Part shown: positions 44,063-54,469 of the stretch, one piece after another
Numbering within the stretch: position 1 is the stretch's first letter
Layout of the letters: each line of letters starts with the position of its first letter
Source of the DNA: Prorocentrum cordatum
Lineage: Eukaryota > Sar > Dinophyceae > Prorocentrales > Prorocentraceae
Length of the DNA stretch: 64,000 nt
Assembly (NCBI GenBank): GCA_963575745.1
Contig: CAUYUJ010017630.1
Location: 101,709 to 165,708, forward strand
Direction: 5' to 3'
Position numbers and translations under genes: made by a program
The notes under the pieces: generated by a model
What the model was told of the DNA's origin: nothing
Databases searched by the model: none
Seen by the model: only the letters and a program-made list of their open reading frames with translations

Positions 44063-44215
44063 TTAAGTCGGGCCCTCTACAGGGGGAGCGTTCAAAAAAG
44101 TAAAAATAGCCTGGGGGCGATTTTCCGATGAGTTGTTCTACTCTTCTTGCATATTGTTTGACTGTGTTGGCTTATTCGCCTGAAATACGCCTGTAGGGGG
44201 ACATGCCCGACCCAA
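44063..44215 (+). mobile_element. TIR element family A, copy 13
   Basis: The left inverted repeat has a small deletion (TTAAGTCGGGCCCTCTACAG); right end GGACATGCCCGACCCAA. Duplication CCGTAGAT / CCATAGAT (7 of 8). Confidence 0.9.
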
Positions 44216-44436
44216 CCATAGATCCCTGCCTCGCAACGAGTGCCTGTTTTCAGGCGATCATGGATCAAGGGGGCGTGGCTTAGCGACGGATCCCGTTTCC
44301 ATGGGAAACCGCGGATTCCCGCCCTCGAACGAAGTGGCACTGGCCGCCTCTTGGGGAGGGCAGCTCCCCCGATCCATGGATTTGGCGACCGCGTGCAAAA
44401 TCCATGGATCGCTAATCCATGGTTGCGCGCCCCCGA

Positions 44437-44548
44437 AAGAATAGTCTGGGGACGATTTTTCGAGTACTTTCTGACTAGGTTGAACATCTTGTGGCTATTT
44501 TTGATTTTTCGACCAAAGTACGCCTGTAGGGGGACATGCCCGACCTAA
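44437..44548 (+). mobile_element. TIR element family A, copy 14 (5'-truncated)
   Basis: Begins inside the element at the AATAGTCTGGGGACGA block and keeps a good right end, GGACATGCCCGACCTAA. No left inverted repeat is found. Confidence 0.85.
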
Positions 44549-44722
44549 CCGTACTTCGAGCTTCTTACTACGCGTCGGGGGGGCGTCACCACCGCCGACG
44601 GCCCCACATCGTCCCCCGTCACGGGCAGCCACCGCGCGCCGAAGGCGCTCCGACCCCCGTCGCGGCGCGGCGACGAGGCTTGGTTGACCCCCGTCGGGGA
44701 GGTACCCACCCACGCATATTCA

Positions 44723-44880
44723 TCAGGAGGGGAAAAACACAGACACAATTAATCGACGATCCCCAGGAAAATATGGGTAAATATGGGAAGTGGGTGGGAA
44801 GACAAAAACACAAAAAAAAATTGAAAATATGGGGAATCTTTTTATTTGTGTGTATTTATTTGTGTGTCCTGGGGCCCCTC
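44723..44880 (+). repeat. Family D, copy 3
   Basis: Same unit (GACACAATTAATCGACGATC, TTATTTGTGTGTATTTATTT, TTTGTGTGTCCTGGGGCCCC), same orientation as the other two. Confidence 0.75.
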
Positions 44881-45047
44881 TAATTCAGAAACCTGGAGTA
44901 GATCCCCGCCTCGCAGCGAGCACCCGTTTGGCAAGCTCCGGGCGGGCAGGCCCGTGGCCGCGGACGCTGCCGGAGCAGGTGCAGGCCCTGCGCAGGCAGG
45001 CCGCGCTGCAGGGCGAGGCGCTGAGGCGGCCTCTCTCCGCTGGCCGC

Positions 45048-45230
45048 TCCTCCTCCTCCTCCTCCTCCTCCTCCTCCTCCTCCTCCTCCTCCTCCTCCTC
45101 CTCCCCCTCCTTCCCCTCCTCCTCCTCCTGCTCCCCTCCTCCTCCTTCTCCTCCTCCTCCGCCGCCTCCTCCTCCTCCTCCTCCTCTCCCGCCGCCGCCG
45201 CCGCCGCCGCCACCGCCGCCGCCGCCCTCT
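45048..45230. repeat. (CCT)n grading into (CCG)n
   Basis: CTC array to about 45185, then GCCGCCGCCGCC. Confidence 0.93.
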
Positions 45231-45448
45231 CGCTCCTCGGGGCCTCGAGGATCGAGGCTCTGGCCATGGGCTTTCGGCAAAGCGCAGAGGGAGGTAGGGG
45301 GAGGGGGGAAGGCTTCGCAGAAGCACCCCTGCTTCTCAGAGGCGGCGGGCCTTGGTTTCAGGTGTGAGGCCTCCTTCTAAGAAGCCTCCCCCCCTTCCCC
45401 CTATACCCCCTCGTGCGCGCAGCCATGGGCTTATGGAAGTCGATCCAT

Positions 45449-45637
45449 GGAGAGGAAGCGTGCTTCCAAATGATGCATAGATGCCGAATGCATGTTTTGA
45501 ACATGCCCTAAACATGGAATCAAACGCATGTTCTAAACATGCTTGGAACATGCATCAAACATATCAAGCACATTTTTTTAATCAATGATGGGATTGTTCG
45601 AGTGTCCATTGTCATGACATCCATAACCATGGGCGAC
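45449..45637 (+). repeat. Dispersed repeat family I, copy 2
   Basis: From GAGGAAGCGTGCTTCCAAAT to CGAGTGTCCATTGTCATGAC, with repeated AAACATGC motifs. Confidence 0.72.
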
Positions 45638-45708
45638 GATAGTCTGTGGTTCCCGATCGAGGAGCCAACAATGTCATTCAAGAAAGCATCCTCGCCTCTA
45701 GGTCGACC

Positions 45709-45805
45709 CCAGTTCGGCTCAAGTTCGACTCAACTCAAGTTCGACTCAAGTTCGACTCGGGTTCGACTCAGGTTCGACTCAGGACCGACTCAAGGTCGGC
45801 TCAGA
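45709..45805. repeat. 11-12-bp minisatellite
   Basis: AGTTCGACTCA / GGTTCGACTCA repeated about eight times, decaying to GACCGACTCA and GGTCGGCTCA. Confidence 0.88.
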
Positions 45806-45926
45806 TCGACGGGCGTTCGACGCAGCCCCCCTGCCGTGTTGTTGCTCTTCCTCCGCTCCCGAGTGGGGTCCGACCAGGCCTCCCGAGTGGCCCAGGCCTC
45901 CCGAGCGGCGGAGGACTGAGGCTCCA

Positions 45927-46275
45927 GGCATGGGCGACGAGGGGGGGCTGAGGGCCGCGCGGCATCGCCGATGCATCAGCGGTGCGACATCGATGCGGAT
46001 GCCGACTTTCTCCGCGCCAGCGCCGCCGATGCACCGCCGGCGCCGCCGATAACTCGGCGATGCGGCCCGATCCTCCGTCCCCATCTACGCTTAAGTCGGG
46101 CCTGTCCCTGTACAGGAGGAGTATCCAACAATAGCGAAAAGATAGTCAGGGGACGATTTTTCGATGATTATTTGCCATTTCTGAGCATTTTTTTCTGTTT
46201 TAATTGTTCGTCCAGCATCCGCCTGTAGGGGGACACGCCCGACCCAAATCTGCTCGGAGCCCATGTGGGAGGCCT
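45927..46275. mobile_element. Inverted-repeat element family E, copy 3 (interrupted)
   Basis: Diverged left arm (GGCATCGCCGATGCATCAGC) and a right arm GCGATGCGGCCCGATCCTCC followed by CCCCATCT; family A copy 15 then splits it and the arm resumes as CTGCTCGGAGCCCATGTGGG. Confidence 0.65.
46091..46247 (+). mobile_element. TIR element family A, copy 15, inserted in a family E repeat
   Basis: Ends TTAAGTCGGGCCTGTCC and GGACACGCCCGACCCAA; flanks ATCTACGC / ATCTGCTC (6 of 8). Removing the element and one flank restores CCCCATCTGCTCGGAGCCC, which matches the uninterrupted family E end near 27222-27240. The paralogous empty site confirms element limits and the 8-bp duplication. Confidence 0.93.
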
Positions 46276-46599
46276 CCAGATAGGGGGTGGACACGTAGGC
46301 TCCGGGGTCGCCACTGCGCGCCCCACAGCCTGCGCAAGAAAAGAGGCTCACGGGGAGGGCGCATCGACTCTCCAATCGGCCGTTCATCGCCAAGGAGGGC
46401 CCGACGGCCCAGTCCGCCCAGGAGGGTGCGGTTTCGCTTTCGAGTGCCCATCCCTGATCTGAGCATCGCCGGTTCCAGGTCGGTGTGTCTCACCCAGAGC
46501 CGGTGCCTCCTGTCGTCCCCCATTCCTTGTTGTCGGAGGGAGTGTTGCTTTGCTCGGGACCTGGTTTCCTCGCAGCGTGGGGAGCTACATCTGCATGCA

Positions 46600-46720
46600 C
46601 TTTCCGAGGTCCGCGGGCTTCTTGGATCGCCGTGGACACCCCTGGCGGCGCCTCCAACGCCGCCCCTGTCGCTCCACGCGCGATGGAGGGAGATGGGATA
46701 ACAGAAATCAAGAGGGAGGT
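46600..46720. mobile_element. Family C fragment, copy 5 (degenerate)
   Basis: Recognisable by CCGAGGTCCGCGGGCTTCTT and the CTGGCGGCGCCTCCAACGCC core; the right arm is strongly diverged. Confidence 0.5.
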
Positions 46721-46966
46721 CCATCGCAGACCCGTGAAATCCTCTCGAGCCATCGACAGATTAGGCGAACGCCGCCTGTTATTCCTCTACCCCCCTACGC
46801 ATTGCCCGCCGCCACCCCAGACGCTCCTCCCCTACCTCCCTTTCCCTTCCTCCCTTCCCTTCCCCCGCGCCGTCTCAGCCTCCCTCCGCGCCGCCCTCTT
46901 CGCCGGCCTCCAGTTGTTCTTTTTCTCTTCCCCTACCCTCCTCCTCTCCGCGCCGTCCCAGATTCC

Positions 46967-47610
46967 AGGTCGCAGTGCTGGTAGAAACTCATCTAACAGC
47001 TGATGCATTTGTGGACGGCGTGGAGCGCAGTCTGGATAAGGATCGGTGGAAGGTATCCGCCCGTCACAGCAATTCCACGGGAAAGGGAAGTTGTTTTGGC
47101 GGGGAGTGGATGTGAAGCACGTGGCCACCACTTCCTCTGGTGGTGCACAACAAGCGTTGGTCGCCAATCCGCAGAGGGACCTCTCGAGGCTGTTCAGCTC
47201 TCACTTGGCACCTCTCCTCGGGCAATGTGATGGTGCCAGGTTTGTGCCTTCGCTCTGGATCGGGCACTCTGGGTCGTAATCGCTCAGTCCTGGTGGTGGT
47301 CAGCGCCTTTGTTAAAGCACTGGCCGATCCGTGGGTCACAGTCGGGGATTGCAGCCTTTCCCCAACTTCGTTGGCTAACGCGGGGTGGCCCGAGAAGATG
47401 GGAAGCCGCACTGTCGTTCCAGATGACTGCGACACGATTTGCGATAAGGCAGCAGCAGGCAGTCTAATCGACGATGCCTATGCGGTGACTAGAGCCAAGT
47501 GTGCTAGCTGCATTCGTGTCTCTGGAGTTTTTGTAGTAGGATGGAAGACTCACATCGGTCTCCAGGTTATGTTAAGGAGCTTCGAAGGCCTGGTGGCACA
47601 GGAAGCTTGA
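46967..47610 (+). pseudogene. Broken LINE-type endonuclease (EEP) domain
   Basis: After a pyrimidine tract and CAG, frame 1 reads QVAVLVETHLTADAFVDGVE (the ETHL motif of exonuclease-endonuclease-phosphatase domains) and runs to a stop at 47112-47114. The frame then shifts, and from about 47175 reads through GRNRSVLVVVSAFVKALADP WVTVGDCSLSP and on to GSLIDDAYAV before the stop at 47608. The GDFN catalytic block has become GDCS. Dinoflagellate non-LTR retroelements carry this domain ahead of the reverse transcriptase; a plausible linker follows to about 47700 but no RT motif was found. At least one frameshift and a changed active-site motif make it inactive. Confidence 0.72.
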
Positions 47611-47865
47611 CCCCTTCGAGCCTCTTCCTGACCCAGGTCGGCAAAAGAAGGCTGTTCATCCCGACCGTCTGCGGTCAAAGCAACGGGCGGCGGTGCTAGA
47701 CAAGCGTAGCTAGGCGCTTTCTCCCGAACTGCAGGAGGAATTCAACCTCATTCATGGTCCTGGGGCTGACGTGGCCCTTGAGGGGCCTGCAGTCGAGTTC
47801 GTTCACAACCAACCTGTGGTGATGGTCCTAGTTTTGGAGGAGGCATCGCCACGCGTTCCTCACTC

Positions 47866-47955
47866 CTCCTCCTCCTCTTCCTCTTCCTCTTCCTCCTCCT
47901 CTTCCTCCTCCTCCTCCTTCCCCCTTCTCCTCCTCCTCCTCCTCCTCCTGCTCCA
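47866..47955. repeat. (CCT)n / (CTT)n microsatellite
   Basis: CTCCTCCTCCTCTTCCTCTT-type tract directly before the 88-bp satellite. Confidence 0.9.
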
Positions 47956-48015
47956 CTTCTCCCCCTTCTACCTCCCCCCATCCTTACATCTGCCCTCCGC
48001 ACGTCAACCATTTCG

Positions 48016-49040
48016 CCACACTTCTTAGAAGTTTCGTGGCCCCACAGGGCACTCCACCGAGGGCCTCTTGGTGAGTGCGCATGCGTCCGCCCGACCCATG
48101 TCGGCACACCCCTCCCACGCTTCGTGACCCCATAGAGAGGTCCACCGAGGGCCTCCGCGGTGAGTTCGCAGGCGTCCGTCCGACCCACGTCGGCACACCC
48201 CTTACACGCGTCGTGGCCGCATAGGCAGCTCCAGGGAGTGCCTCCGTGGTGAGTTCGCATGCGTCCGCTCGATCCATTTCGGGGCACCCCTTGCACGCGT
48301 CGTGTTCCCACAGGGAGCTCCAGGGAGGGCTTCCGTGGTGAGTTCGCATGCGCCCGTCCGAACCAATTCGGCAAACCTCCTCGCACGTTTCCCGGCCCCA
48401 TAGGCAATGAGTTCGCATGCGTCCACCCGGCCCATTGCGACATATCCCTCGCGCGCTCCGTGACTTCACAGGGAGCTCCGCCGAGGGCGTCCGCGGTGAG
48501 TTCGCATGCGCCCGCCCGGCCTATTTCGGCACATTCCTGACACGCTTCGTGGCCGCACAGGGGGCTCCAGCGAGTGCCTCCGCGATGAGCGCGACGAGTT
48601 CGCAAACGTTCGTCCGACCCATGTCGGCTCACCGCTCACACGCTTCATGGCTCCGTAGGGAGCTGTACCGAGGGCCTCCTTGGTGAGTTCGCACGCGTCC
48701 GCCCGACCCATTTCGGCACACCCCTCTTGCGCTGTATGGCCTCAACGGAGCTCCAGGGAGGGCTTCCGTTGTGAGTTCGCACGCGTCCGCCCGACCAATC
48801 TTTCCGCCCGATCTGTATCGGCAAATTTTCGCGCGCTTCGTAGCACCACAGGGAAGTCCACCGAAGGCCCCAGTGGCAGGGTCCGCATGGCGCCATCCCG
48901 CCCATGTCGGCACACTCCTCACGCGTTCTGTCCCCACAGGGAGTTCCACCGAAGGCCCCAGTGGCTGGGTCCGCATGGCGTGCCCGCACCCGATTTGGTA
49001 CACCCTCACACGTTTCGTGGCCCCATAGGGAGCTGCCCCT
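48016..49040. repeat. 88-bp satellite array, about eleven units
   Basis: Unit: GGCACACCCCTCACACGCTT CGTGGCCCCACAGGGAGCTC CACCGAGGGCCTCCGCGGTG AGTTCGCATGCGTCCGCCCG ACCCAT. GAGTTCGCATGCG recurs about every 88-89 bp, with one unit shortened near 48409. The same unit is found at 9.4-9.85 kb. Confidence 0.92.
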
Positions 49041-49274
49041 CTTTCGTCATGCCCTAGCGGTAATTCAATCCTCATATGGTCGGGCCCTTCCCAGGACAAT
49101 GTTTCGAGTGAGGCGCGGGTTGGTGTGGAGCCGATGCGGGGCTTCTTGGGCCCACTCAGGCGAGTCGGGAGGCCTGCTCTGGGCACACCTGGTTTGATTT
49201 TGCATGTGGCAGGCTGTGACGTCGTCTCCGATTTGTGTGCCAGATAGATAGCAACGGCGGAGCTCATTCCCCAT

Positions 49275-49470
49275 TGCCATCATCATCATCATCATCATCA
49301 GCATCATCATCAGCATCATCATCACCATCATTAACAACAATAACAAAATCATCATCAGCAGCAGCATCATCATCGTCATCATCATCATCATCACCATCAT
49401 CATCATTTTCATCGTCATCATCACCATCATCAGCATCACCATCATCATCGTCATCATCATCATCATTTTC

Positions 49471-49539
<69 letters not shown>

Positions 49540-49563
49540 GGCATCATCATCATCATCATCACC

Positions 49564-49615
<52 letters not shown>

Positions 49616-49617
49616 AC
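49275..49617. repeat. (CAT)n microsatellite
   Basis: About 340 bp of CATCATCAT with interruptions such as CATCGTCATC and CATCAGCATC. Confidence 0.95.
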
Positions 49618-49919
49618 GGTTGTATCCCAACCAAATGCCAGGTCGCGCGGCTGGGTACCCTGTGTCTTGGCAGAAGTCCGAATATACGCCTGACAGGATC
49701 CACATGACCAAAGAGTCTACGGAGTGGTGGGGAATCTGCCGCACCATCCGGAACCTTCCACACCGTCATGGACACATGTTGCACGGTAGTTATCCCAGAC
49801 AGGAAATATTCTAGACGCTTCGCGTAACCCCACCAGCCCATCCAGAAACGATGCCCAGAGGAAGTGCCTCGATCAGGGAAGTGGGCAGCACACAAAGGAA
49901 GGGTACCCCAGTGGAGGCC

Positions 49920-50680
49920 GGTTGGAGCGTCTTAGGGGCCTTTTGGCGGTCCCGGACGCCTCTTAGAGCGTCTTGGGTGCTTTGGAGAGCTTCTTGGGGC
50001 CTCTTGGGGGTCTCTTGGGGGCCTCTTGGAGGCCTCTGGGGCGCTTGTTGGGGCCTCCTGGGGCCTCATGGGCGCCTCGTGGGGCCCTCTTGAAGCGCTC
50101 TTGGGAGCCTTCAGAGCGCTCTTGGAGCCCTCTTGGGCCATCTTGGAGTCATCTTGAAGCCTCGGATGGCCATCGGAAGCGAAAAGGCGGGAACGCCCAA
50201 AATGTTGATTTTCCGAAGGTTTTGGAAGGATTTTGGCCTCTTCGGGGCCTCCTGGGGGAGCTCTTTGGCCACTTGGAGCCGTCCTGAAGCGGTCTTGGGG
50301 CCTCTTGGAACATCGTGGGAGCCATCTTGAGGCATCTTGGGATATCTTGAGCCATCTTGGAGGTCATCTTGGGCTCTCCCAGGCGCTCTTGGAGTCATCT
50401 GAAGCAGTGCCACCCCCCCCAGGAGGCCCAAATGTGGCCAAAACCTTAGTAAAATCAATGATTTGGGCATTCTCGCCGAGGCCTCTTGGAGCGTCTTGGG
50501 TGCCTCTGGGGGGTCTCTTGGGGCCTCGTGGGGGTCTCTTGGGAGCCTCTTGGGGGCATCCTGGGGGCCTCTTGGGAGCTTCTTGGGGCCACATGGGGCC
50601 ATCTTGGGGCCATCTCGGGGCCTCTTGGGGCATCCTGGGGGCCTCTTGCGGCCATCGTGGAGGAAATCGATGAAAGAAGA
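49920..50680. repeat. Degenerate GGGGCCTCTTGG minisatellite
   Basis: Two blocks of CTTGGGGGCCTCTTGGAGG-type repeats separated by unrelated sequence. A segment AAACCTTAGTAAAATCAATG ATTTGGGC at about 50440 recurs at about 50728 as AAACCATAGTAAAATCAATG ATTTTGGC. Confidence 0.85.
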
Positions 50681-52126
50681 GGGGAGCTCTAATTAGCGCT
50701 GCCCCCTCAGAAGGCCAAAATGGGGCCAAAACCATAGTAAAATCAATGATTTTGGCTTCCTCGCCGAGGCCGTTTTGGACGCTCTGACCGCTCCCCGCCC
50801 CTCCTGTCCAGGTCAGTGGGGAGGGGGTAGGGGGAGGGGTAAACCCCTCCCCGAAGGGGAACAGGGAGGGGTGGAAGAGGAAACGCCCTAAACCACCGAC
50901 GCCCAGAGGGCTGGTGGGATTTTGTTTCATCTTTCAACGTGCATTCAGGCAACTGCGGGCTTGAATTCCGAACAGCTTTTCGGCAACGGCGAGAGTGACC
51001 TCCAGCAGCGATGGCTGGATTGGGGTCGAACCTGTTCGGTTCCCACTTCCTTCGGACGGGGGTTCATTTCTTCATCCTCGTTGCGAGGCTTTCTTTTTCT
51101 TCACTGCAAGGCTTGCCTGCAGAGCTCAAGGTCAGTTCGTTGCTAGTCGCAGGCAGGCCTTTTTCAGGTGGGCCTTGGGGCGTTGTTAAAATATCTGTTG
51201 CACAGTATGGTCCGTGATTGCGCTGCACTGTTGCATGACGTTCCCGTGCCCGGAGGATCGTAGACTGATCCTACCCAGCAGCAGGAAAACCGCAATACAT
51301 GGTCTAGTTTATTTTGTGGACTGTTGCCTTGTGCTCCGGCCAACATACCGCTACAATTGTAGGCGAGGTAAGTTGCGCGGCTGCACGCTGTGATCAGGGC
51401 TTTGCGGTTAAAGCCATGGGGTGGGTACGATGACGCCCGTAAGCCTTGAGAATTCGGCCAAGCTAGCGGTGGATTTCCGTGCTGATATTCAGCGCTCGAG
51501 CTTTTTGTGCGCCGCTTACATATACATCTTATTACTTCGTTTGATGCTTCCGGCCACGACTAGCTTTGAAAGAGGAGACTTCTCCATAACACATTCATGA
51601 AGTTGATACTGGCCCACTCTTATCACACTCACATTTAAGCGGCGAGATACCTCAGGCATTCGACGCGATATTGAAGTGCGGAGCTGGATTTCAGTTCTTA
51701 GCGGACCCGATGACGTCAACGCGCGCGAGCCAGATCGGGGACCCCCAGAAAATCCTGATCGGAGACGGCAAGGCTCAGATGCTGGACAGGCATCGTGTCG
51801 AGGTGGAGTTGCTGACTCGCTGCAGCGAAGGAGGCGGATCGGAAACTGCTCGGACCCCGCCCGGTGCGCGCCCTTCCGACAAACAAACCGCGCACAGGAA
51901 GCCAGCCCTGCGCCTGCCGCGTGCCGAGGAGGCTGACGACGCGATCGTGGGCGAGAAAGGACTACAGATCTTGCTGAAGACATCCTGGCGAAGTCTGGGC
52001 AAGCAGGTTCCGAGCGGCGTTGCCAACGAGGTCTTCCTTTCCAGGTGCGATCAAACATAAACCCGCCTGGGCTCAGAGTGCGCCGGCTGGGGCGGGTGAT
52101 CAATCCCTGCGTGGAGCAGGGGGAAG

Positions 52127-52420
52127 ATGGGCAAAAGCGCGCGGGCGATCACCCTGAACATGGAAGCGCTAGACCGGATCCCTAACGAGCTGCGAGGCAA
52201 CATCTTCTTATTCCGCGCGGACATGGGTCTGGGCGAGGGGGCCGCGGTCGTGGCGGGGTTCTCCAGCTTGGGCATCATGACCAAAATAGAGACATGTAAG
52301 CACATCTTGTTGGACAAGGACCTGGCAGCGCGAGATGCTGTTCTGGGGCCGAAAGGCTGCTCGCATGCAGAGCAGTCGGGACTTCTGCCGCGGGCGCCAG
52401 AAGGTTCGGTTTCAAGATGA
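52127..52420 (+). CDS. Unrecognised short frame, coding-like
   Basis: 97 residues starting MGKSARAITLNMEALDRIPN, with ordinary amino-acid composition and no repeat origin. No family recognised. It lies at the head of a run of + strand coding relics and may be a fragment of the same retroelement or of a host gene. Confidence 0.3.
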   Translation: MGKSARAITLNMEALDRIPNELRGNIFLFRADMGLGEGAAVVAGFSSLGIMTKIETCKHILLDKDLAARDAVLGPKGCSHAEQSGLLPRAPEGSVSR

Positions 52421-52469
52421 GGAAGCCGCAGAGGAGTCGCACGTCTACGAGGAGAGCGCTCTCGAGCCG

Positions 52470-52714
52470 GGCGGAAGGCTGGCGCCGAGGACGCCGGGGT
52501 CTACGCGCTGGACGCGCGCGGGGTCTTCACCGAGATAACGGCGCTGCTGGCCGAGGCCGCGAAGTATAAGAGCGGGCGCTTCCCCGCGGTGGGCATCGGC
52601 TGGGTGCCCGAGCAGAGCGCGAGGGAGCAGAAGAACGCGAGTCTGCTCTCCGCGCGCCCAGGCCCCCAGGACCTCGAGGAGGGCGGAGGCCAGGCCGGCC
52701 GCCGCTCGCGCTGA
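52470..52714 (+). pseudogene. Unrecognised coding relic
   Basis: The frame reads RKAGAEDAGVYALDARGVFT, EITALLAEAAKYKSGRFPAV, GIGWVPEQSAREQKNASLLS and ends at TGA 52712. Composition is protein-like and the neighbouring frames are not. No start codon, so it is probably an exon or relic. Confidence 0.3.
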
Positions 52715-52796
52715 GTTGGGCCGGGGGGCGACCGAAGGGTCGCGGGGGGAGCTCTGTGGGGCTATCGGTCTGCAAGGGGCTGCGCCGCGCTGCTGA

Positions 52797-53348
52797 TTGC
52801 CGCTAGCGGAACCAGGCGAGCAACGGCGGCGACGACGTTCCGGCGGCCAGCTGGGCAGATTATTTCGCCAGACCAGCTGGGCAGATTTTTTCGTCAGAGA
52901 GGTGGGGGGGAACGACCGCGCCGACTACGGCGGCGAGGGATTGCCGCCTGCAGAAGGCCATGCTGGATGGGCGCGCAACGAGATGGTCGGCCGCCACATC
53001 GTCGACGCGGGCGCGTCAGTATGCGCGATCGGCGTGGACTCGGCCCCGGCGGTTCAGGGCGCCATCTTCCAAGGGGCCGGAGAGAACCAGATCGCCGTGG
53101 ACCGCGGCAAGAAAGCGAGGTCCACCCACGCCGTTGGCGAGAAAGCGGGGTCGATCGGGAGGTTCGGCTTCGAGCGTCCTGCGGCCCTCGTCGAGGGCGA
53201 CTGCGAGCTGTGGTTTAATGTGGCCGAGGCTGTTTCCTGGGCGCTCCCGGGCCTGCGCTGCCTCGGCAAGTCAAGAGCGACCCTGATCGAGGAGAAGTCC
53301 GCCCTGGTCTACGAGGGCGGCCGCGCGGGGCCACGCGCGCAGTTCTAG
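52797..53348 (+). pseudogene. Retropepsin-like relic, probable Ty1/copia-type Pol
   Basis: After an Arg-rich start the frame reads NEMVGRHIVDAGASVCAIGV (compare the VDSGA active-site block of retroviral-type aspartyl proteases), then GEKAGSIGRFGFE and LWFNVAEAVSWALPGLRCLG. The order of DxGA, a Gly-Glu segment and an FNVA..VS block matches what I recall of dinoflagellate copia-type polyproteins. The Ser/Thr of the active-site DS/TG is Ala here, so it would be inactive. The integrase-like relic 2.2 kb downstream supports the call. Confidence 0.45.
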
Positions 53349-54469
53349 CTCGCGCTGCGCCCTGCCCGCCCCGCGGGGGCGCCCAGCCGGATGTCGAGAC
53401 AGCGCCGGGGGAATGGGAGTCGAGAAAAGTAATCATTCAACTTCAGTTGCGAGGTTTGAAGAGCTACCGCTGCCGAGCCCCATGTCGAAGACTCTCCGAG
53501 CGCAATATATGGCCGCCGCCGCCGAGATCGGGATAAATCGAAGATCCGATTTGGCGCAGCGTTGTCTGGCGAAAAAACAGCCGCCATCTGCGATCAGGCT
53601 GCCCCATGCCTCCGAATGTCCGAGGCGTAATTCATTGAAGCACGCGCGGTGGTGGCGCACGTGATGCTGGTTGTAGAGGGGGGCCTTTTTGCATGCACCT
53701 CCACGAAGAAGTGCTGTTTCTGCTCCGGGATTTCCCATGCCGTGGCTCCCGGGCGCCGCGCCGCTCTCTGGTTCGCCGCGGCGTCGCGGCCGCGCCTGTC
53801 ATGGCCATGTTTCCAGCCATGTTTGCGATAATTTGTTGCGCGGGCGGTGGTGGTGCATGGGGGCTGGCCGCATGGTGGTGCATGCGGGCGGTGGTGTTGC
53901 ATGGCGGCGGTGGTGGCGCGCAGATCGCTCTACGTAATTCAAGACCGAGTGCACTTCTCCGAAATCAAGGCTTCCAGACATCTCGCGTTTCAGAAAAGCC
54001 CGACTATGATGGGGGCCCGCAACCAGCAATCAAGAATGTCATGGGGGTGCCCTCTCCGCGCGCGAGATGAGTCGCGTCGTGAACGAGTGCCGCGAGTTTT
54101 CCACGTGCAATCTAGGTCGCGGCACGCGGCGCGCCGTGGAGCGCGTGCGCGCTGGGCGATTCGCCGCTGCATTGCTGATGCGTCGCCAACTGGCATGGGA
54201 ACATGCTGAGCGACGTGGTCATGCGCGCAGAGAAACGCGAATGTCACGTTTGTCTCCTCCGCCGCCAATGTCGCCGAGCGCGCGCTGGGGGAGGGGCCTG
54301 CGCAACCGTGGGTAGATCACGCGGCCCCCGGGGCCGCGGGCGTCATCCGAGATGGAGATCTCCCGCGGCGGGGGCCGCGGCGCCGAGAAGGTCTCGCCCC
54401 CCTGCGCCGTTGTCGCCGGGCGCCAGCTGCGCCTGCGGGGCAGGCGAGTGCGAGGCAGCTTTGCGACGC

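Noticed and set aside
2464-46247. TTAA or TA target duplication (piggyBac- or mariner-like) for family A
   Set aside because: TTAA/TTAA flanking looked like a duplication at first, but copies ending TGAAG...CCTCA and the clear 8-bp duplications outside show that these bases belong to the inverted repeats.
51516-52103. 195-codon minus-strand frame and the overlapping + frame at 51.67-52.06 kb
   Set aside because: Neither shows a recognisable family or convincing composition; the region may be coding relic, but I cannot choose a strand.
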